From Pectobacterium atrosepticum (GTDB lineage: Bacteria; Pseudomonadota; Gammaproteobacteria; Enterobacterales; Enterobacteriaceae), in the NCBI GenBank assembly GCA_019056595.1, contig CP036163.1, forward strand, positions 4,092,001 to 4,156,000: a stretch of DNA of 64,000 nucleotides. Reading direction: 5' to 3'. Each line of letters opens with the position of its first letter. Position 1 is the first letter of the stretch. Made by a program: the position numbers and the translations under genes. Shown in pieces: positions 10,850-21,798 of the stretch. The notes beneath the pieces were generated by a model, which was not told where the DNA came from, searched no databases, and was given only the letters and a program-made list of their open reading frames with translations.

Positions 10850-11360
10850 TTCCGTGAATAAGGCGAAAGGCGCTGAAGTTGCAAAACGCCGCTTACGGCT
10901 GAGCAACGTGTGGCACTTGCTGGCGACAGGGTTTGGTAGCGGATTATCTCCCTGGATGCCAGGTACGGTAGGATCGCTGGCGGCGATTCCACTGTGGTAT
11001 CTGATGTCGTTCCTGCCGCTTGAATTGTATTCGCTGTTGGTGATGCTGAGTATTTGTATCGGTGTTTACCTGTGTCACCAGACGGCAAAAGATATGGGTG
11101 TTCACGATCACGGCAGCATCGTCTGGGACGAATTTGTCGGTATGTGGATTACCCTGATGGCGATTCCAGTGGATAGCTGGCAATGGGTAGCTGCGGGATT
11201 TATCGTCTTCCGCTGTCTGGATATTTGGAAGCCTTGGCCGATTCGCTGGTTCGATCGCAACGTGCATGGCGGCATGGGGATCATGATCGATGATATCGTC
11301 GCGGGGGTGATCTCTGCGGGAATTATCTATTTTATCGGCCATCACTGGCCGATATTCTGA
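10824..11360 (+). CDS. pgpA: Phosphatidylglycerophosphatase A
   Basis: 178 residues, an inner-membrane enzyme that removes phosphate from phosphatidylglycerol phosphate. Family motifs are [18 protein letters not shown] near residue 36, the Asp/His/Glu-rich [19 protein letters not shown] and [21 protein letters not shown]. About four hydrophobic segments are visible. The N-terminus is slightly longer than in E. coli. It is the last gene of the nrdR-pgpA run and converges on dxs, with a small hairpin between. Confidence 0.95.
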   Translation: MTILASKTDSVNKAKGAEVAKRRLRLSNVWHLLATGFGSGLSPWMPGTVGSLAAIPLWYLMSFLPLELYSLLVMLSICIGVYLCHQTAKDMGVHDHGSIVWDEFVGMWITLMAIPVDSWQWVAAGFIVFRCLDIWKPWPIRWFDRNVHGGMGIMIDDIVAGVISAGIIYFIGHHWPIF

Positions 11361-11376
11361 CGTTACTGCGTTATTG

Positions 11377-11400
11377 AACCGGGGCCATGAGCCCCAGTTT
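11377..11400. terminator. Hairpin between convergent pgpA and dxs
   Basis: AACCGGGGC / GCCCCAGTTT with a 5-base loop. It is in the 51-bp gap between two converging genes and could end transcripts from either side. Confidence 0.6.
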
Positions 11401-11411
11401 ACGTTAGTCGC

Positions 11412-13277
11412 TTATTCCATCCACTGTGTGATTCTGCGCTCAATGCCAGCGGCATCCAGCCCCAGGTCTACACGGATTTCTTCCTGCGAACCTTGCGGGA
11501 TAAATACGTCCGGTAGCCCAATGTTTAGTACCGAGACAGCAAGGCGTTTCGCCATCAGGAATTCATTCACACCGCTTCCGGCGCCGCCCATAACCGCATT
11601 CTCTTCCAGCGTCACAAACGTGCTATGAGATTGTGCCAGCTCTTCAAGCAACGCCTCATCCAGCGGTTTCACAAAACGCATGTCTACGAGCGTGGCGTTT
11701 AATTTTTCTGCCACAGCCTGTGCTTCTGGCAATAGCGTACCGAAGTTCAGAATAGCGACCGTTTTGCCCTGACGGCGCACTACACCTTTACCGATTGGCA
11801 GCTCTGATAGTGGTGTCAGCTCAGTACCCGTACCGTTTCCACGTGGATAGCGTACCGCCGTAGGGCCTTTCTGGTAGTGATAGCCCGTGTGCAGCATCTG
11901 ACGACACTCATTTTCATCGCTGGGCGTCATGATGATCATATTCGGGATGCAGCGTAAGAAAGAGAGATCGAATGCACCCTGATGCGTTTGCCCATCGGCA
12001 CCGACAATACCGCCACGATCGATAGCAAACAGAACCGGTAGACTCTGGATTGCCACGTCGTGGATAACCTGATCGTAGGCACGTTGCAGGAAAGTAGAGT
12101 AAATGGCGACGATCGGATGATAGCCACCGACAGCCAGACCCGCAGCAAACGTTACGGCGTGCTGTTCGGCAATAGCCACGTCAAAGTATTGCTGCGGATA
12201 GTCGCGTGAGAACTGCAACATGCCGGAACCTTCGCGCATCGCAGGCGTGATCGCCATAAGTTTACTGTCTTTGGCGGCCGTTTCCTGTAGCCATTGACCG
12301 AAGATTTTGGAATAGGTGGGTTGCGCGCCTTCTTTGCTTTTTGGCAATGTACCGCTGGCTGGATCGAATTTTGGCACCGCGTGCCAGCTGATCGGATCTT
12401 GTTCGGCGGGGGCGTAACCCTTGCCTTTCTTCGTCATGATGTGCAGAAGCTGCGGGCCTTTCAGACTGCGCATGTTCTTCAACGTATGCGACAGCGCCTG
12501 AACGTCATGACCATCGACCGGACCAATATAATTAAAGCCCAGTTCTTCAAATAGTGTACCCGGTACAACCATACCTTTAAGGTGCTCTTCGGTACGTTTC
12601 ACCAGCTCTTTGATGGGAGGCAGGCCAGATAAGACTTTTTTACCGCCTTCGCGCAGGCTGGCGTAGAGCTTGCCGGATAACAGCTGTGCTAGATGGTTGT
12701 TCAATGCGCCGACGTTTTCCGAAATCGACATTTCATTGTCGTTCAACACCACCAGCAGATCGGATTTGATGTCGCCTGCGTGGTTCATCGCCTCAAAGGC
12801 CATACCTGCGGTAATCGCGCCGTCGCCGATCACACAAACCGTACGGCGACCTTTGCCTTCACGCTCGGCCGCAACGGCCATACCCAGACCGGCACTGATT
12901 GAGGTGGACGAATGTCCGACGCTTAATACGTCATATTCGCTTTCATCGCGCCACGGAAAAGGGTGCAAACCACCTTTTTGGCGGATCGTTGAAATACGAT
13001 CGCGACGGCCTGTGAGGATCTTGTGCGGGTAAGCCTGATGGCCGACATCCCACACCAGATGATCAAAAGGCGTGTTATAGACATAGTGCAGCGCAACCGT
13101 TAATTCAACCGTCCCTAACCCTGAAGCAAAATGTCCGCTTGAACGGCTGACGCTGTCCAGCAGATATTGGCGCAGCTCATCGCAGAGCTTTGGCAGGCTC
13201 TCTTTCGGTAACAACCGAAGTTCATCCGGTGTTTCCACTAACGCCAATGTAGGGTACTTCGCGGTATCAAAACTCAT
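11412..13277 (-). CDS. dxs: 1-deoxy-D-xylulose-5-phosphate synthase
   Basis: 621 residues. It uses thiamine diphosphate to condense pyruvate with glyceraldehyde 3-phosphate, the first step of the MEP isoprenoid pathway. The cofactor motif begins at GDG 151-153 and ends in LNDN near 181. The catalytic Glu lies in [15 protein letters not shown] near residue 370, and the C-terminal transketolase domain has [19 protein letters not shown]. It is the last gene of xseB-ispA-dxs, 18 bp after ispA. E. coli has yajO between pgpA and dxs; it is absent here. Confidence 0.97.
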   Translation of the reverse strand: MSFDTAKYPTLALVETPDELRLLPKESLPKLCDELRQYLLDSVSRSSGHFASGLGTVELTVALHYVYNTPFDHLVWDVGHQAYPHKILTGRRDRISTIRQKGGLHPFPWRDESEYDVLSVGHSSTSISAGLGMAVAAEREGKGRRTVCVIGDGAITAGMAFEAMNHAGDIKSDLLVVLNDNEMSISENVGALNNHLAQLLSGKLYASLREGGKKVLSGLPPIKELVKRTEEHLKGMVVPGTLFEELGFNYIGPVDGHDVQALSHTLKNMRSLKGPQLLHIMTKKGKGYAPAEQDPISWHAVPKFDPASGTLPKSKEGAQPTYSKIFGQWLQETAAKDSKLMAITPAMREGSGMLQFSRDYPQQYFDVAIAEQHAVTFAAGLAVGGYHPIVAIYSTFLQRAYDQVIHDVAIQSLPVLFAIDRGGIVGADGQTHQGAFDLSFLRCIPNMIIMTPSDENECRQMLHTGYHYQKGPTAVRYPRGNGTGTELTPLSELPIGKGVVRRQGKTVAILNFGTLLPEAQAVAEKLNATLVDMRFVKPLDEALLEELAQSHSTFVTLEENAVMGGAGSGVNEFLMAKRLAVSVLNIGLPDVFIPQGSQEEIRVDLGLDAAGIERRITQWME

Positions 13278-13295
13278 TAGAGACTCATTAAGTAA

Positions 13296-14207
13296 TTACT
13301 TATCGCGTTCAACGATGAAATTCGCCAGCGCTTGTAGTGGCGCAATATTCAGGGGGATCGGGCTGGATGCGACGAGATCGTCCAGCGATGCCAGTGATTC
13401 CTGATAGAGCTCCTGTGCTTTTTTTCGTGCATTATCTAACCCCAGTAAACTGGGATAGGTGCTTTTACCTAACTGCTGGTCTGCACCCTGACGTTTGCCT
13501 GTTGTCGCGCTGTCGCCAACAACATCGAGAATATCGTCCTGAACCTGGAAGGCGAGCCCAATCGCGTTAGCGTAGCGATCCAGATAAGGTAAGGCGTCGC
13601 GGCCAGCGTCACCGGCTGCCAGTGCGCCCAGTCGAACGGCGGCGCGGATCAAGGCACCTGTTTTGTGGCGATGAATTCGCTCTAATGCAGCCAGATTGAC
13701 CTGATGGCCTTCTGCTTCCAGATCGAAAGCCTGACCGCCGCACATACCTGCTACGCCACTTGCCTGCGCTAATTCTGAGATCATTGCCAGCCGATCGCGG
13801 TCAGAGACCTGCGTCATCGGTGCGTCGGCCAGAATAGAGAATGCCAGCGTTTGCAATGCATCGCCCGCGAGAATGGCAGTGGCTTCACCAAATTTGATGT
13901 GGCAGGTCGGCTGTCCACGGCGTAAATCGTCGTCGTCCATCGCCGGCAGATCGTCATGAATCAATGAATAGGCATGGATACATTCTACAGCAGCAGCAGG
14001 GGCGTCCAGGCTCTCTAGCGGCATATCAAACAGTTCGCCTGTAGTATAAACCAGAAACGGACGCAGGCGTTTGCCCCCTAAGAGTGAGCCATACTCCATC
14101 GCATTGACTAGTGGACTACTCTGAAAGGGGAGGCTGGTGATGAAATGCCCCAACATACGGTTAGTGCGTTGATAATGCGCATTCAGTTGCGCGCTGAAAT
14201 CGGTCAT
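13296..14207 (-). CDS. ispA: Farnesyl diphosphate synthase
   Basis: 303 residues. It adds isopentenyl diphosphate to dimethylallyl and geranyl diphosphates. The first aspartate-rich motif is DDLPAMD at 85-91 and the second is DDILD at 224-228; the substrate segment GGKRLRP lies at 44-50. Its start overlaps the xseB stop by 4 bp (ATGA), which indicates translational coupling, and it leads into dxs of the same pathway. Confidence 0.97.
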   Translation of the reverse strand: MTDFSAQLNAHYQRTNRMLGHFITSLPFQSSPLVNAMEYGSLLGGKRLRPFLVYTTGELFDMPLESLDAPAAAVECIHAYSLIHDDLPAMDDDDLRRGQPTCHIKFGEATAILAGDALQTLAFSILADAPMTQVSDRDRLAMISELAQASGVAGMCGGQAFDLEAEGHQVNLAALERIHRHKTGALIRAAVRLGALAAGDAGRDALPYLDRYANAIGLAFQVQDDILDVVGDSATTGKRQGADQQLGKSTYPSLLGLDNARKKAQELYQESLASLDDLVASSPIPLNIAPLQALANFIVERDK

Positions 14208-14452
14208 AGCGTGTCATTATCCGGCGTAAACGGTGACAGCGGCGCATCGGGATCGTCGCTCAGCAGGATTTGTACGCGCTGTTCGGCCTGTTGCAGTTTT
14301 TGCTGCCCTTGACGAGCGAGCTGGATGCCATGCTCAAACTCATTTAGCGCATCGTCCAGCGGCAGTTCACCTGATTCGAGGCGGGTAACGATTTTTTCCA
14401 GTTCGTTCAGTGAGCTTTCAAAGCTGACTGGCTGCTCGGTCTTCTTAGGCAT
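14204..14452 (-). CDS. xseB: Exodeoxyribonuclease VII small subunit
   Basis: 82 residues, usual length. XseB binds XseA to form exonuclease VII, which degrades single-stranded DNA from both ends. The helical segment [30 protein letters not shown] is characteristic. It starts the operon xseB-ispA-dxs and is divergent from thiI; the gap between them carries two perfect dyads. Confidence 0.95.
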   Translation of the reverse strand: MPKKTEQPVSFESSLNELEKIVTRLESGELPLDDALNEFEHGIQLARQGQQKLQQAEQRVQILLSDDPDAPLSPFTPDNDTL

Positions 14453-14560
14453 AGTAGTTTCGGAATCCTGGTGTTATACGCCGTTGGCTTGTGGCGGCAA
14501 AGCGTGGTGTTGCGTTTGGTCATCCGTGGATGACGCGACGATTATACGGTTAAAACGCAC

Positions 14561-14586
14561 AGTATATCTTCATATAATGATATACT
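14561..14586. promoter_or_regulatory. Inverted repeat over a probable thiI promoter
   Basis: AGTATATC and GATATACT are exact inverted copies separated by 10 bases. That spacer contains TATAAT (14573-14578), a good -10 box for rightward transcription to thiI. The arrangement resembles an operator, but I know of no regulator for it. Confidence 0.45.
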
Positions 14587-14605
14587 CCGCGCCCTGGATG
14601 CTATT

Positions 14606-14638
14606 GGTAAAATCATCTCTGTTCTTGCTGATTTTACC
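14606..14638 (+). promoter_or_regulatory. Perfect hairpin in the thiI leader
   Basis: GGTAAAATCA (14606-14615) and TGATTTTACC (14629-14638) form a 10-bp perfect stem with a 13-base loop. It lies about 68 bp upstream of the thiI ATG and just after the probable promoter. There is no T run, so a simple terminator is unlikely. Confidence 0.5.
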
Positions 14639-14705
14639 GATAACGTGATTTTAGTGCTCAGGGTAAATTTATTTACACCTTTCTGACCAAGTAACGACAG
14701 CCACC

Positions 14706-16154
14706 ATGAAGTTTATCATTAAATTGTTCCCGGAAATCACCATCAAGAGCCAATCTGTTCGGTTGCGCTTTATCAAGATTCTAACCGGAAACATTCGCAA
14801 CGTATTAAAACACTATGATGAAACGCTGGCGGTTGTCCGTCACTGGGATCATATCGAAGTTCGGGCTAAAGACGAAAATCAGCGTGAAGCGATTCGTGAT
14901 GCGCTGACGAGAATTCCGGGTATTCACCATATTCTGGAAGTTGAGGACCATGCCTATACCGACATGCATAACATCTTTGAACAGGCGTTGGCGTTGTATC
15001 GTGAACGGTTGGAAGGCAAGACGTTTTGTGTGCGGGTAAAACGCCGCGGTAAGCACGAGTTTAGCTCACAGGACGTAGAGCGCTATGTTGGTGGCGGTTT
15101 GAACCAGCATATTGAGACTGCGCGAGTCAACCTCACTGCGCCGCAGATCACCGTGCATCTGGAAATCGAACAGGATCGCCTGCTGCTGATTAAAAGCCGC
15201 AATGAGGGGATCGGCGGCTATCCGATTGGCACGCAGGAAGATGTGTTATCACTCATTTCCGGTGGTTTCGATTCCGGTGTATCCAGCTATATGTTGATGC
15301 GCCGCGGCTGTCGCGTGCATTACTGCTTCTTCAATCTTGGCGGTGCTGCACACGAAATTGGTGTGAAACAGGTGGCACATTATTTGTGGAACCGTTTTGG
15401 TAGTTCGCATCGTGTTCGTTTTGTTGCTATCGATTTCGATCCCGTTGTCGGTGAAATTCTGGAGAAGGTCGATGACGGCCAGATGGGCGTCGTATTGAAG
15501 CGCATGATGGTGCGTGCCGCCTCCAAAATTGCCGAGCGTTACGGTGTTCAGGCGTTGGTGACCGGTGAAGCGTTAGGGCAGGTTTCCAGCCAAACGCTGA
15601 CTAACCTGCGCTTAATCGACAATGCCTCCGATACCCTGATTTTGCGCCCGCTGATTTCTCATGATAAAGAACACATTATCAAACAGGCACGCGAACTAGG
15701 GACGGAAGATTTCGCCAAAACGATGCCGGAATACTGCGGTGTGATCTCCAAAAGCCCGACGGTGAAGGCAGTGAAAGCGAAGATTGAGGCCGAAGAAGGC
15801 CACTTTGATTTCTCTATCTTGGATCGTGTGGTGAGTGAAGCGCGGAATATTGATATTCGTGAGATCGCCGAGCAGACGAGTCAAGAAGTGGTTGAAGTCG
15901 AAACGGTTGCATCATTTGTACCAACCGATGTACTGCTGGATATCCGTGCGCCAGATGAGCAGGATGACAAGCCGCTTGCGCTGGATCAGGTCGAAATCAA
16001 ATCCTTACCGTTCTATAAGCTGGGTACGCAGTTTGGCGATTTGGATCAGAGTAAAACCTATCTGCTTTACTGCGAGCGTGGCGTGATGAGCCGTTTGCAG
16101 GCGCTATACCTACGTGAGCAAGGTTTCAGCAACGTAAAAGTATATCGTCCGTAA
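14706..16154 (+). CDS. thiI: tRNA 4-thiouridine synthase / thiazole sulfurtransferase ThiI
   Basis: 482 residues, exactly the E. coli length. ThiI makes 4-thiouridine at tRNA position 8 and passes sulfur into thiamine thiazole. Order: N-terminal ferredoxin-like and THUMP domains to about 165, the PP-loop motif SGGFDSGV near 183, then a C-terminal rhodanese domain from about 404. The persulfide Cys456 is present in [10 protein letters not shown], and a second conserved Cys is in [11 protein letters not shown] near 344, so both activities should be intact. It is a single-gene unit flanked by xseB (divergent) and yajL (convergent). Confidence 0.97.
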   Translation: MKFIIKLFPEITIKSQSVRLRFIKILTGNIRNVLKHYDETLAVVRHWDHIEVRAKDENQREAIRDALTRIPGIHHILEVEDHAYTDMHNIFEQALALYRERLEGKTFCVRVKRRGKHEFSSQDVERYVGGGLNQHIETARVNLTAPQITVHLEIEQDRLLLIKSRNEGIGGYPIGTQEDVLSLISGGFDSGVSSYMLMRRGCRVHYCFFNLGGAAHEIGVKQVAHYLWNRFGSSHRVRFVAIDFDPVVGEILEKVDDGQMGVVLKRMMVRAASKIAERYGVQALVTGEALGQVSSQTLTNLRLIDNASDTLILRPLISHDKEHIIKQARELGTEDFAKTMPEYCGVISKSPTVKAVKAKIEAEEGHFDFSILDRVVSEARNIDIREIAEQTSQEVVEVETVASFVPTDVLLDIRAPDEQDDKPLALDQVEIKSLPFYKLGTQFGDLDQSKTYLLYCERGVMSRLQALYLREQGFSNVKVYRP

Positions 16155-16158
16155 TATA

Positions 16159-16180
16159 GAAAGGCGCGCAAGCGCCTTTC
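16159..16180. terminator. Bidirectional terminator between thiI and yajL
   Basis: Stem GAAAGGCGC / GCGCCTTTC with a 4-base loop, in the 35-bp gap between converging genes. Confidence 0.85.
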
Positions 16181-16189
16181 TCGTTGGTC

Positions 16190-16780
16190 TTAATCGTGAT
16201 AGTTATAAATCCCCGGCGGCAGGATGATCTGCGCGGCGACCTCGGCGGCTTTTTCTTTCCCCAGCAGCAAATCAATGATCTTCAGAGCGAAATCCATACT
16301 GGTGCCAGGCCCTTGTGTGGTTAGCAAATTCACGCGTGGATCGTAGACGACGCGCTTTTCCATCCATTTCTCTGGCGCGATGCTATCTTTGAATGTTGGA
16401 TAGCCCGTCATGTTTCCCACGGGGAACAACTGATGATATTCAAGCACCAGTGCAGGCGTTGCACACATCGCGGCGACAATTTTTCCTTCCAGATGCGTTT
16501 GTCGAACGCACTCCACCAGAATTGGGCTATCGCGAAAGCATTCGGCGCCTTTTAGCCCACCCGGTAACACCAGCACATCGAAAGACCGATCGGCGACCAT
16601 AGCTAGTGGCGCATCGGCCAGCAGCCTTACCCCACGTGAGCAGACGATTTCAAGATTGCCATCGCTAGCTACGCTGGCGAGTGTCACTGTTATGCCCGCA
16701 CGGACAAGCAGATCTATGGTGGTGACGGCTTCAATTTCTTCACTACCAGGCGCCAGACACACCAGTGCTGATGCGGTCAT
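16190..16780 (-). CDS. yajL: DJ-1/PfpI-family protein YajL
   Basis: 196 residues from the ATG at 16780 ([18 protein letters not shown]). An upstream in-frame ATG at 16822 would add 14 residues inside panE and is less likely. This is the bacterial DJ-1 homologue, reported as a chaperone and a deglycase or glyoxalase-type protein under oxidative stress. The reactive Cys106 is present in VAAMCATPA, and the acidic residue near the N-terminus (PGSEE) that tunes it is kept. The start overlaps the panE 3' end by 38 bp. Confidence 0.93.
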   Translation of the reverse strand: MTASALVCLAPGSEEIEAVTTIDLLVRAGITVTLASVASDGNLEIVCSRGVRLLADAPLAMVADRSFDVLVLPGGLKGAECFRDSPILVECVRQTHLEGKIVAAMCATPALVLEYHQLFPVGNMTGYPTFKDSIAPEKWMEKRVVYDPRVNLLTTQGPGTSMDFALKIIDLLLGKEKAAEVAAQIILPPGIYNYHD

Positions 16781-17651
16781 AATCACTTTCCTTTTGCTTA
16801 ATGTAGTCAAACAGACGAGCATTTTCGGGGAGTGTCAGGCCGTGGAGACGCGCACGGCGCAGTAAATACCCGGTAATGTAGTCAATCTCGGTATGTCGCT
16901 GAGCGATGATGTCTTGCAACATTGATGAGGTGTTTGCCGCAGTGTTCTGAATAATTTGATTAACGTAGATAAGCAGGCTATCTCGCGATGTATGGAAGCC
17001 TTCCCGTTCCATGACGCTGACCACTTCCTGGCAAAGTGAGGCAATAAGCCCCGGGTAGGCAGAAAGCTCGCCATTGGTGCAGTGATATTTCACCGTTAGC
17101 GGATTAATGACGCAGTTAGCGGCCAGCTTCAACCAACAGGTGGCGCTAATGTTGGTATGCCAGGCAACATCAGGCAAAGCCTGATGCAGCATTTCAGCTA
17201 AATGGCTTTGACTGCTGTCGCCGTTAAACGTACCGATGTGTGTCGTGCCTGCGGCAACGTGCACAACGTTGGTTGTGTCGCGCCGTGCTGCATGGGTGGT
17301 GATACCGAGCACCAACGGCTGTTGTAGCGACGGTAATTCTTCCCGCGTGCCCATCCCGTTATGTAACAGTAGAATTGTGCAATGCGGGTTGAGTTGGGGC
17401 AACAGTACCGTAACGGCATCGGAAACTTGCCAGGCTTTTAGCGTGACCAGCAGCAGCTCGCTCTGGGCAAGATGATCGGGATCGTTAGCTGTCAGGTTGA
17501 GATTGCAGTGCTGGCCGTCCAGCTGGGTGACATTGACCGAACAATACGGTTGCGGAATGCGCAGCCATCCTTGGACATCATGCCCTTGTTGATGCAACGC
17601 GGCGAGCCAAAGTTGGCCCAGCGCGCCACAGCCAAGAACGGTGATTTTCAT
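16743..17651 (-). CDS. panE: 2-dehydropantoate 2-reductase
   Basis: 302 residues. It reduces ketopantoate to pantoate with NADPH in vitamin B5 and coenzyme A synthesis. The dinucleotide motif GCGALG lies at 7-12, NGMG at about 98-101, and the catalytic-Lys region [15 protein letters not shown] around 170. A conserved segment [22 protein letters not shown] follows near 243. It is co-directional with yajL and overlaps it by 38 bp. Confidence 0.95.
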   Translation of the reverse strand: MKITVLGCGALGQLWLAALHQQGHDVQGWLRIPQPYCSVNVTQLDGQHCNLNLTANDPDHLAQSELLLVTLKAWQVSDAVTVLLPQLNPHCTILLLHNGMGTREELPSLQQPLVLGITTHAARRDTTNVVHVAAGTTHIGTFNGDSSQSHLAEMLHQALPDVAWHTNISATCWLKLAANCVINPLTVKYHCTNGELSAYPGLIASLCQEVVSVMEREGFHTSRDSLLIYVNQIIQNTAANTSSMLQDIIAQRHTEIDYITGYLLRRARLHGLTLPENARLFDYIKQKESDYDRISTGVSGAW

Positions 17652-17839
17652 GTGCGTCTCCCTTGTTTGATGCGGGCGCTGTCGATCTCTTATCTTAGGC
17701 TATCATTCACATCGTGATCTTGTGCTATTCGGCCTGTTTACCTGATGCAGAGTAAAAATCGGGATCGTGTCTGGCATCTTGCTTATCGCAGAAGAGCGGT
17801 TATTATGCTCGCCAGCCAAATTTGTCAGGAGAGCGAATT

Positions 17840-18331
17840 ATGCCATCTTTCGATATTGTTTCGGAAATTGATATGCAGGAAGTCCGTAACGCGGTAGAAA
17901 ATGCGACGCGCGATCTGAGTACCCGCTGGGATTTCCGTAATGTTCCGGCCAGTTTTGAACTGAATGAAAAATCACAGAGTATCAAAGTGGCCAGCGAATC
18001 TGATTTTCAGGTACAGCAGCTAGTTGATATTCTGCGTGAAAAGCTGGTTAAGCGGGGTATTGAAGGCGGTGCGTTGGAGATCCCTGAAGAGATGGAACAC
18101 AGCGGTAAAACGTACAGTGTGGAAGCGAAGCTGAAGCAAGGTATTGAAACTACGCTGGCGAAGCAACTCATCAAGCTGATTAAAGACAGTAAGCTGAAAG
18201 TGCAGGCGCAGATTCAGGGTGAACAGGTACGCGTCACCGGCAAAGCACGTGATGATTTGCAAGGTGTGATGGCGTTAATTCGTGGTGGTAATTTGGGGCA
18301 GCCGTTCCAGTTTACCAACTTCCGCGATTGA
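17840..18331 (+). CDS. yajQ: Nucleotide-binding protein YajQ
   Basis: 163 residues from ATG 17840, preceded by AGGAGAGCG, giving [12 protein letters not shown] as in the family (an upstream in-frame start at 17822 is unlikely). YajQ-family proteins have two RNP-like domains; some bind cyclic-di-GMP, and they were first described as nucleotide- or RNA-binding. The segment [20 protein letters not shown] and the end [12 protein letters not shown]-like [16 protein letters not shown] are typical. It is a single gene with a terminator behind it. Confidence 0.95.
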   Translation: MPSFDIVSEIDMQEVRNAVENATRDLSTRWDFRNVPASFELNEKSQSIKVASESDFQVQQLVDILREKLVKRGIEGGALEIPEEMEHSGKTYSVEAKLKQGIETTLAKQLIKLIKDSKLKVQAQIQGEQVRVTGKARDDLQGVMALIRGGNLGQPFQFTNFRD

Positions 18332-18359
18332 TGCTTTTTAGCCATCCGCCGATGAATAG

Positions 18360-18386
18360 AAAAGGCCAGCGAAAGCTGGCCTTTTG
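18360..18386. terminator. Bidirectional terminator between yajQ and yajR
   Basis: Stem AAAAGGCCAGC / GCTGGCCTTTT with a GAAA loop, between converging genes. Confidence 0.93.
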
Positions 18387-18392
18387 CTTAAT

Positions 18393-19757
18393 TTAGGCTT
18401 GACTTACTACTTGTTCTAGCTGCTGTCGATTGGTTTTTTTGTTGTCGATCTTCACATAGACGCTGAATTCATCCGGCACGATAACCACTTCGGCAACGCC
18501 GGGCTGGGTGCGAATTTTCTGTTCCAGCTCACTATCCTGTAATGCTAAATCGGACAGTGCGATTCTCAGGCTGCTCAGGTAGGGCGGTTCCTGCATGGTG
18601 AAGCTGACAAACAGCCAGATTGCTGCAATGGCTGCGCCAGCCATAAACACGGTTGATGCGCCATAAAGCTCAAACAGCCCGCCGCCGAGACTTCCTCCAA
18701 TTGCTACACCGATAAACTGTGTGGTGGAGTAAACGCCCATCGCTGTGCCTTTATATCCCGCAGGTGATTCTTTGCTAATCAGCGATGGCAACAGCGCCTC
18801 CATGACGTTGAAAGCTAGGAAGAACAGCTGTACGCCGATGATAATTTGCCAGAGGTGATTATCTGATGCCCACAGAACAATCTCTCCCGCTATCAGTACC
18901 ACGATGCAGCCGATGAAGACCTGCTTCATCCGTCTTTTCACTTCAGCATAAATGATGAAGGGCACGACGCCGGCAAAGGAGACCAACATCGTAACCAGAT
19001 AGACTTTCCAGTGTTCCTGCGGTGCCAGCCCTGCTGATTCCATTGCGCGGGGTAGGGCAACGAAACTCGACATTAATAAAATATGCAGACACATGATGCC
19101 GATATTCAGTTTCAGCAGACGGCTATTGCCGAGTACTTTGCGGAAACTGCCACGCACCATCGCTGATTCTCGGTTTAGGACGTGTTCAGGAGCGGAAGGA
19201 ATCAGGGTCAGCGTGATGGCAATGCCCGCGAGTGACAGAACGGCGATGCCCCAGAAGAGCGCTTGCAAACCGAAGGCGTGAGTAACGATAGGGCCAACGA
19301 CCATAGCGATGGCAAAGGTGACGCCAAAGCTCACGCCGATAAATGCCATAGCTTTGGTTCGGTTCTGTTCACGAGTGAGATCGGAAAGCAGCGCCATGAC
19401 GGCGGCGGAGATGGCCCCTGCGCCTTGCAATGCCCGGCCAAGGATAATGCCCCAAATAGAATCACTCAGTGCAGCAATGGCACTGCCGAATGCAAAAATC
19501 AGCAGCCCCCCGACGATCAGCGGCTTTCTGCCGATACGATCGGAGACTAAGCCGAAGGGGATCTGGAAAATAGCCTGCATCAGGCCATAGATACCAATCG
19601 CAATCCCGATCAGTGCTTCACTGGCACCTTGTAATGCCATACCGTAGGTGGTTAGAACGGGTAACACCATGAACATGCCAAGCATGCGTAGTGAAAAAAC
19701 AGCGCCCAAGCCCCATGTGGCGCGTAATTCGCCTGAGGTCATTTTATTATCGTTCAT
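18393..19757 (-). CDS. yajR: MFS transporter YajR
   Basis: 454 residues, twelve probable membrane spans to about 390, then a soluble C-terminal ferredoxin-like domain (YAM domain) with EVVIVPDEFSVYVKIDNKKT. Family signatures are SDRIGRKPLI in the cytoplasmic loop after span 2 and GRALQGAGAI near span 4. E. coli YajR is a proton-driven exporter of unknown natural substrate. The gene is monocistronic, convergent with yajQ and downstream of cyoE. Confidence 0.94.
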   Translation of the reverse strand: MNDNKMTSGELRATWGLGAVFSLRMLGMFMVLPVLTTYGMALQGASEALIGIAIGIYGLMQAIFQIPFGLVSDRIGRKPLIVGGLLIFAFGSAIAALSDSIWGIILGRALQGAGAISAAVMALLSDLTREQNRTKAMAFIGVSFGVTFAIAMVVGPIVTHAFGLQALFWGIAVLSLAGIAITLTLIPSAPEHVLNRESAMVRGSFRKVLGNSRLLKLNIGIMCLHILLMSSFVALPRAMESAGLAPQEHWKVYLVTMLVSFAGVVPFIIYAEVKRRMKQVFIGCIVVLIAGEIVLWASDNHLWQIIIGVQLFFLAFNVMEALLPSLISKESPAGYKGTAMGVYSTTQFIGVAIGGSLGGGLFELYGASTVFMAGAAIAAIWLFVSFTMQEPPYLSSLRIALSDLALQDSELEQKIRTQPGVAEVVIVPDEFSVYVKIDNKKTNRQQLEQVVSQA

Positions 19758-19888
19758 TCATTACCTCTGAAAACAATTGGCGCTATTTTAGTGTGTTATT
19801 GGCCAGACAGTAAACGATAGGTTTGTTACGTGATTTGGCGGTGGAGGAAATAGGGGAGCGAAAAAGAAAAAACACAGGGCGCAGTCAT

Positions 19889-19922
19889 AAAAAAACAGGC
19901 GGACGAGCCGCCTGTTTTTCTT
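19889..19922 (-). terminator. Terminator of the cyo operon
   Basis: A 12-bp perfect stem, AAAAACAGGCGG / CCGCCTGTTTTT, with a 5-base loop, 24 bp beyond the cyoE stop. The T-rich arm falls on the minus strand. Confidence 0.93.
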
Positions 19923-19945
19923 AATGCATAGAACGCAGCTTATAA

Positions 19946-20836
19946 TTAACGCAGGTAGGTCAGCAGAACTTCATGCGCTGGAGCCATTGAATCCACAGAC
20001 ATCATCACGCTTAGTGAGGTAATCGCGACGATGGAGAAAACAAACAGCTTTCTTGCCCATACACGGTCATCGATCGCATTTTTATAGCCTGACAACGCCA
20101 TACCCAACCACCACACGCTGACTGCTGCGGCAACGATCAGGTATTTGTAACCTGCATAACCGCCGAGAGACAGCATCAACGTTGCTATCGCAAACGCTAC
20201 GATATAGAGCGTGATGTGGTTTTTCGCAACGGAGATACCTTTCACAACGGGCAGAACCGGGATGTTGGCTGCCTGATAATCCTTGAAGCGGAAAATCGCA
20301 ATCGCGTAGGAATGCGGCATCTGCCACAGGCTAAAGATTAACAGCAAAATCAACGCACCAGCATCAAACTGGTTGCTGACGGCACAGTAACCGATAACCG
20401 GTGGTGCTGCGCCGGACAGGCTGCCAATTAGCGTGCCATAAACAGAATGTCGCTTCATGTACAGGCTATACACACCGACATACACGACGAAGCCCATCAC
20501 CGCCAGCCACATAGCCAGCGGGTTGGCTGCGACGTACAGCAGAGCAAAGCCCGCAATACCTAACAGCGATGCGTAAACCAGCGTTACCTTCAGCGAAATC
20601 AGTCCTTTTACCAGAACCCGATTTTTGGTTCTCTCCATTTTCTTGTCGATGTCGCGGTCAATGACGTTGTTAAACACGCAGCCAGACGCAACGACTAACG
20701 ACACACCCACGAGGGTGGCGAGAAACAAGGGATAATCAATGCGGCCTTGTGCCGCAAGGAGAAACCCACCGATAACGGAAATCAGATTTCCGAAAATAAT
20801 TCCTGGTTTAGTAACTTGCAGGTATTGCTTAATCAT
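19946..20836 (-). CDS. cyoE: Protoheme IX farnesyltransferase (heme O synthase)
   Basis: 296 residues with about seven to nine membrane spans. It farnesylates heme B to heme O, needed in the CyoB active site; the farnesyl diphosphate comes from IspA. The UbiA-family aspartate motif is clear in [19 protein letters not shown] near residue 56. It is the last gene of cyoABCDE, 14 bp after cyoD. Confidence 0.97.
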   Translation of the reverse strand: MIKQYLQVTKPGIIFGNLISVIGGFLLAAQGRIDYPLFLATLVGVSLVVASGCVFNNVIDRDIDKKMERTKNRVLVKGLISLKVTLVYASLLGIAGFALLYVAANPLAMWLAVMGFVVYVGVYSLYMKRHSVYGTLIGSLSGAAPPVIGYCAVSNQFDAGALILLLIFSLWQMPHSYAIAIFRFKDYQAANIPVLPVVKGISVAKNHITLYIVAFAIATLMLSLGGYAGYKYLIVAAAVSVWWLGMALSGYKNAIDDRVWARKLFVFSIVAITSLSVMMSVDSMAPAHEVLLTYLR

Positions 20837-20850
20837 CTTTTACGGCTCTG

Positions 20851-21183
20851 TTACTGGATCATCATGTTGTGGTGTGCGCTCATCATAATCCAGATGGAGC
20901 CCACGACAACAATCGCGATAATCAGGACGGCAAACACAAGAGCCACTACGTTCCAGCGCTCTTCTGAGGACGTATTCAGGTGCAGGAAGTACACCAGATG
21001 CACCAGAATTTGAACCACTGCACATCCCACCACCGTGAAAAGAATGGCGTTATGCGAGGCCGTGCCGCTCATGACCATACTGAAAGGAATGACTGTCAAA
21101 ATAACGGACAGAACAAAACCTATCACATATGACTTAACGCTACCGTGGCTGGCACCTGCATGATCGGTTGTTGAATGACTCAT
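20851..21183 (-). CDS. cyoD: Cytochrome bo3 ubiquinol oxidase subunit IV
   Basis: 110 residues with three membrane spans. It helps assemble the CuB site in CyoB and is not catalytic. The spans [38 protein letters not shown] and [21 protein letters not shown] are clear. Its start directly abuts the cyoC stop. Confidence 0.95.
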   Translation of the reverse strand: MSHSTTDHAGASHGSVKSYVIGFVLSVILTVIPFSMVMSGTASHNAILFTVVGCAVVQILVHLVYFLHLNTSSEERWNVVALVFAVLIIAIVVVGSIWIMMSAHHNMMIQ

Positions 21184-21798
21184 TTAGATTGCCCCCAGCA
21201 GATAAACAACGGTGAAGACACAAATCCACACCACGTCAAGGAAGTGCCAGAACAGGCTCAGGCACATCAGACGCGTTTTGTTGGTTGCAGTCAGGCCACG
21301 TTTGGACACCTGAATCATCATGATGACCAACCAGATCAGACCGCCCGTTACGTGGAGCCCGTGGGTGCCGACTAGCGCGAAGAAGGCAGACAGGAACGCA
21401 CTGCGATCCGGGCCATAGCCTTCAACGATCAGGTGATGGAATTCATAGATTTCCATCCCGATAAACACCAGACCGAACAAGAAGGTCACACCCAACCAGG
21501 TATTAACCTGAGATTTGTTGCCCTTGTTCATGGCGATCATCGCCATGCCGTAGGTAATACTACTGAACAACAGCGCGAAGGTTTCTACCAGCACGAAGGG
21601 CAGTTGGAAAATGTCCTTCCCGCTTGGGCCGCCTGCAGTACCGTTAACCAGTACGGCATACGTTGCGAACAGCGACCCGAAAATGATCAGGTCGCTCATC
21701 AGGTAGACCCAGAAGCCGAATACCTTATTGGCTCCTGTGTCGTGGTGCCCATGCTCAGCATGGGCAGTATTGTGGTTAGTCAGAGTTTCAGTTGACAT
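21184..21798 (-). CDS. cyoC: Cytochrome bo3 ubiquinol oxidase subunit III
   Basis: 204 residues with five membrane spans, without prosthetic groups. The N-terminus is His-rich ([18 protein letters not shown]). Family segments include [21 protein letters not shown] and [13 protein letters not shown]. Its start overlaps the cyoB stop by 11 bp, so translation is coupled. Confidence 0.96.
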   Translation of the reverse strand: MSTETLTNHNTAHAEHGHHDTGANKVFGFWVYLMSDLIIFGSLFATYAVLVNGTAGGPSGKDIFQLPFVLVETFALLFSSITYGMAMIAMNKGNKSQVNTWLGVTFLFGLVFIGMEIYEFHHLIVEGYGPDRSAFLSAFFALVGTHGLHVTGGLIWLVIMMIQVSKRGLTATNKTRLMCLSLFWHFLDVVWICVFTVVYLLGAI

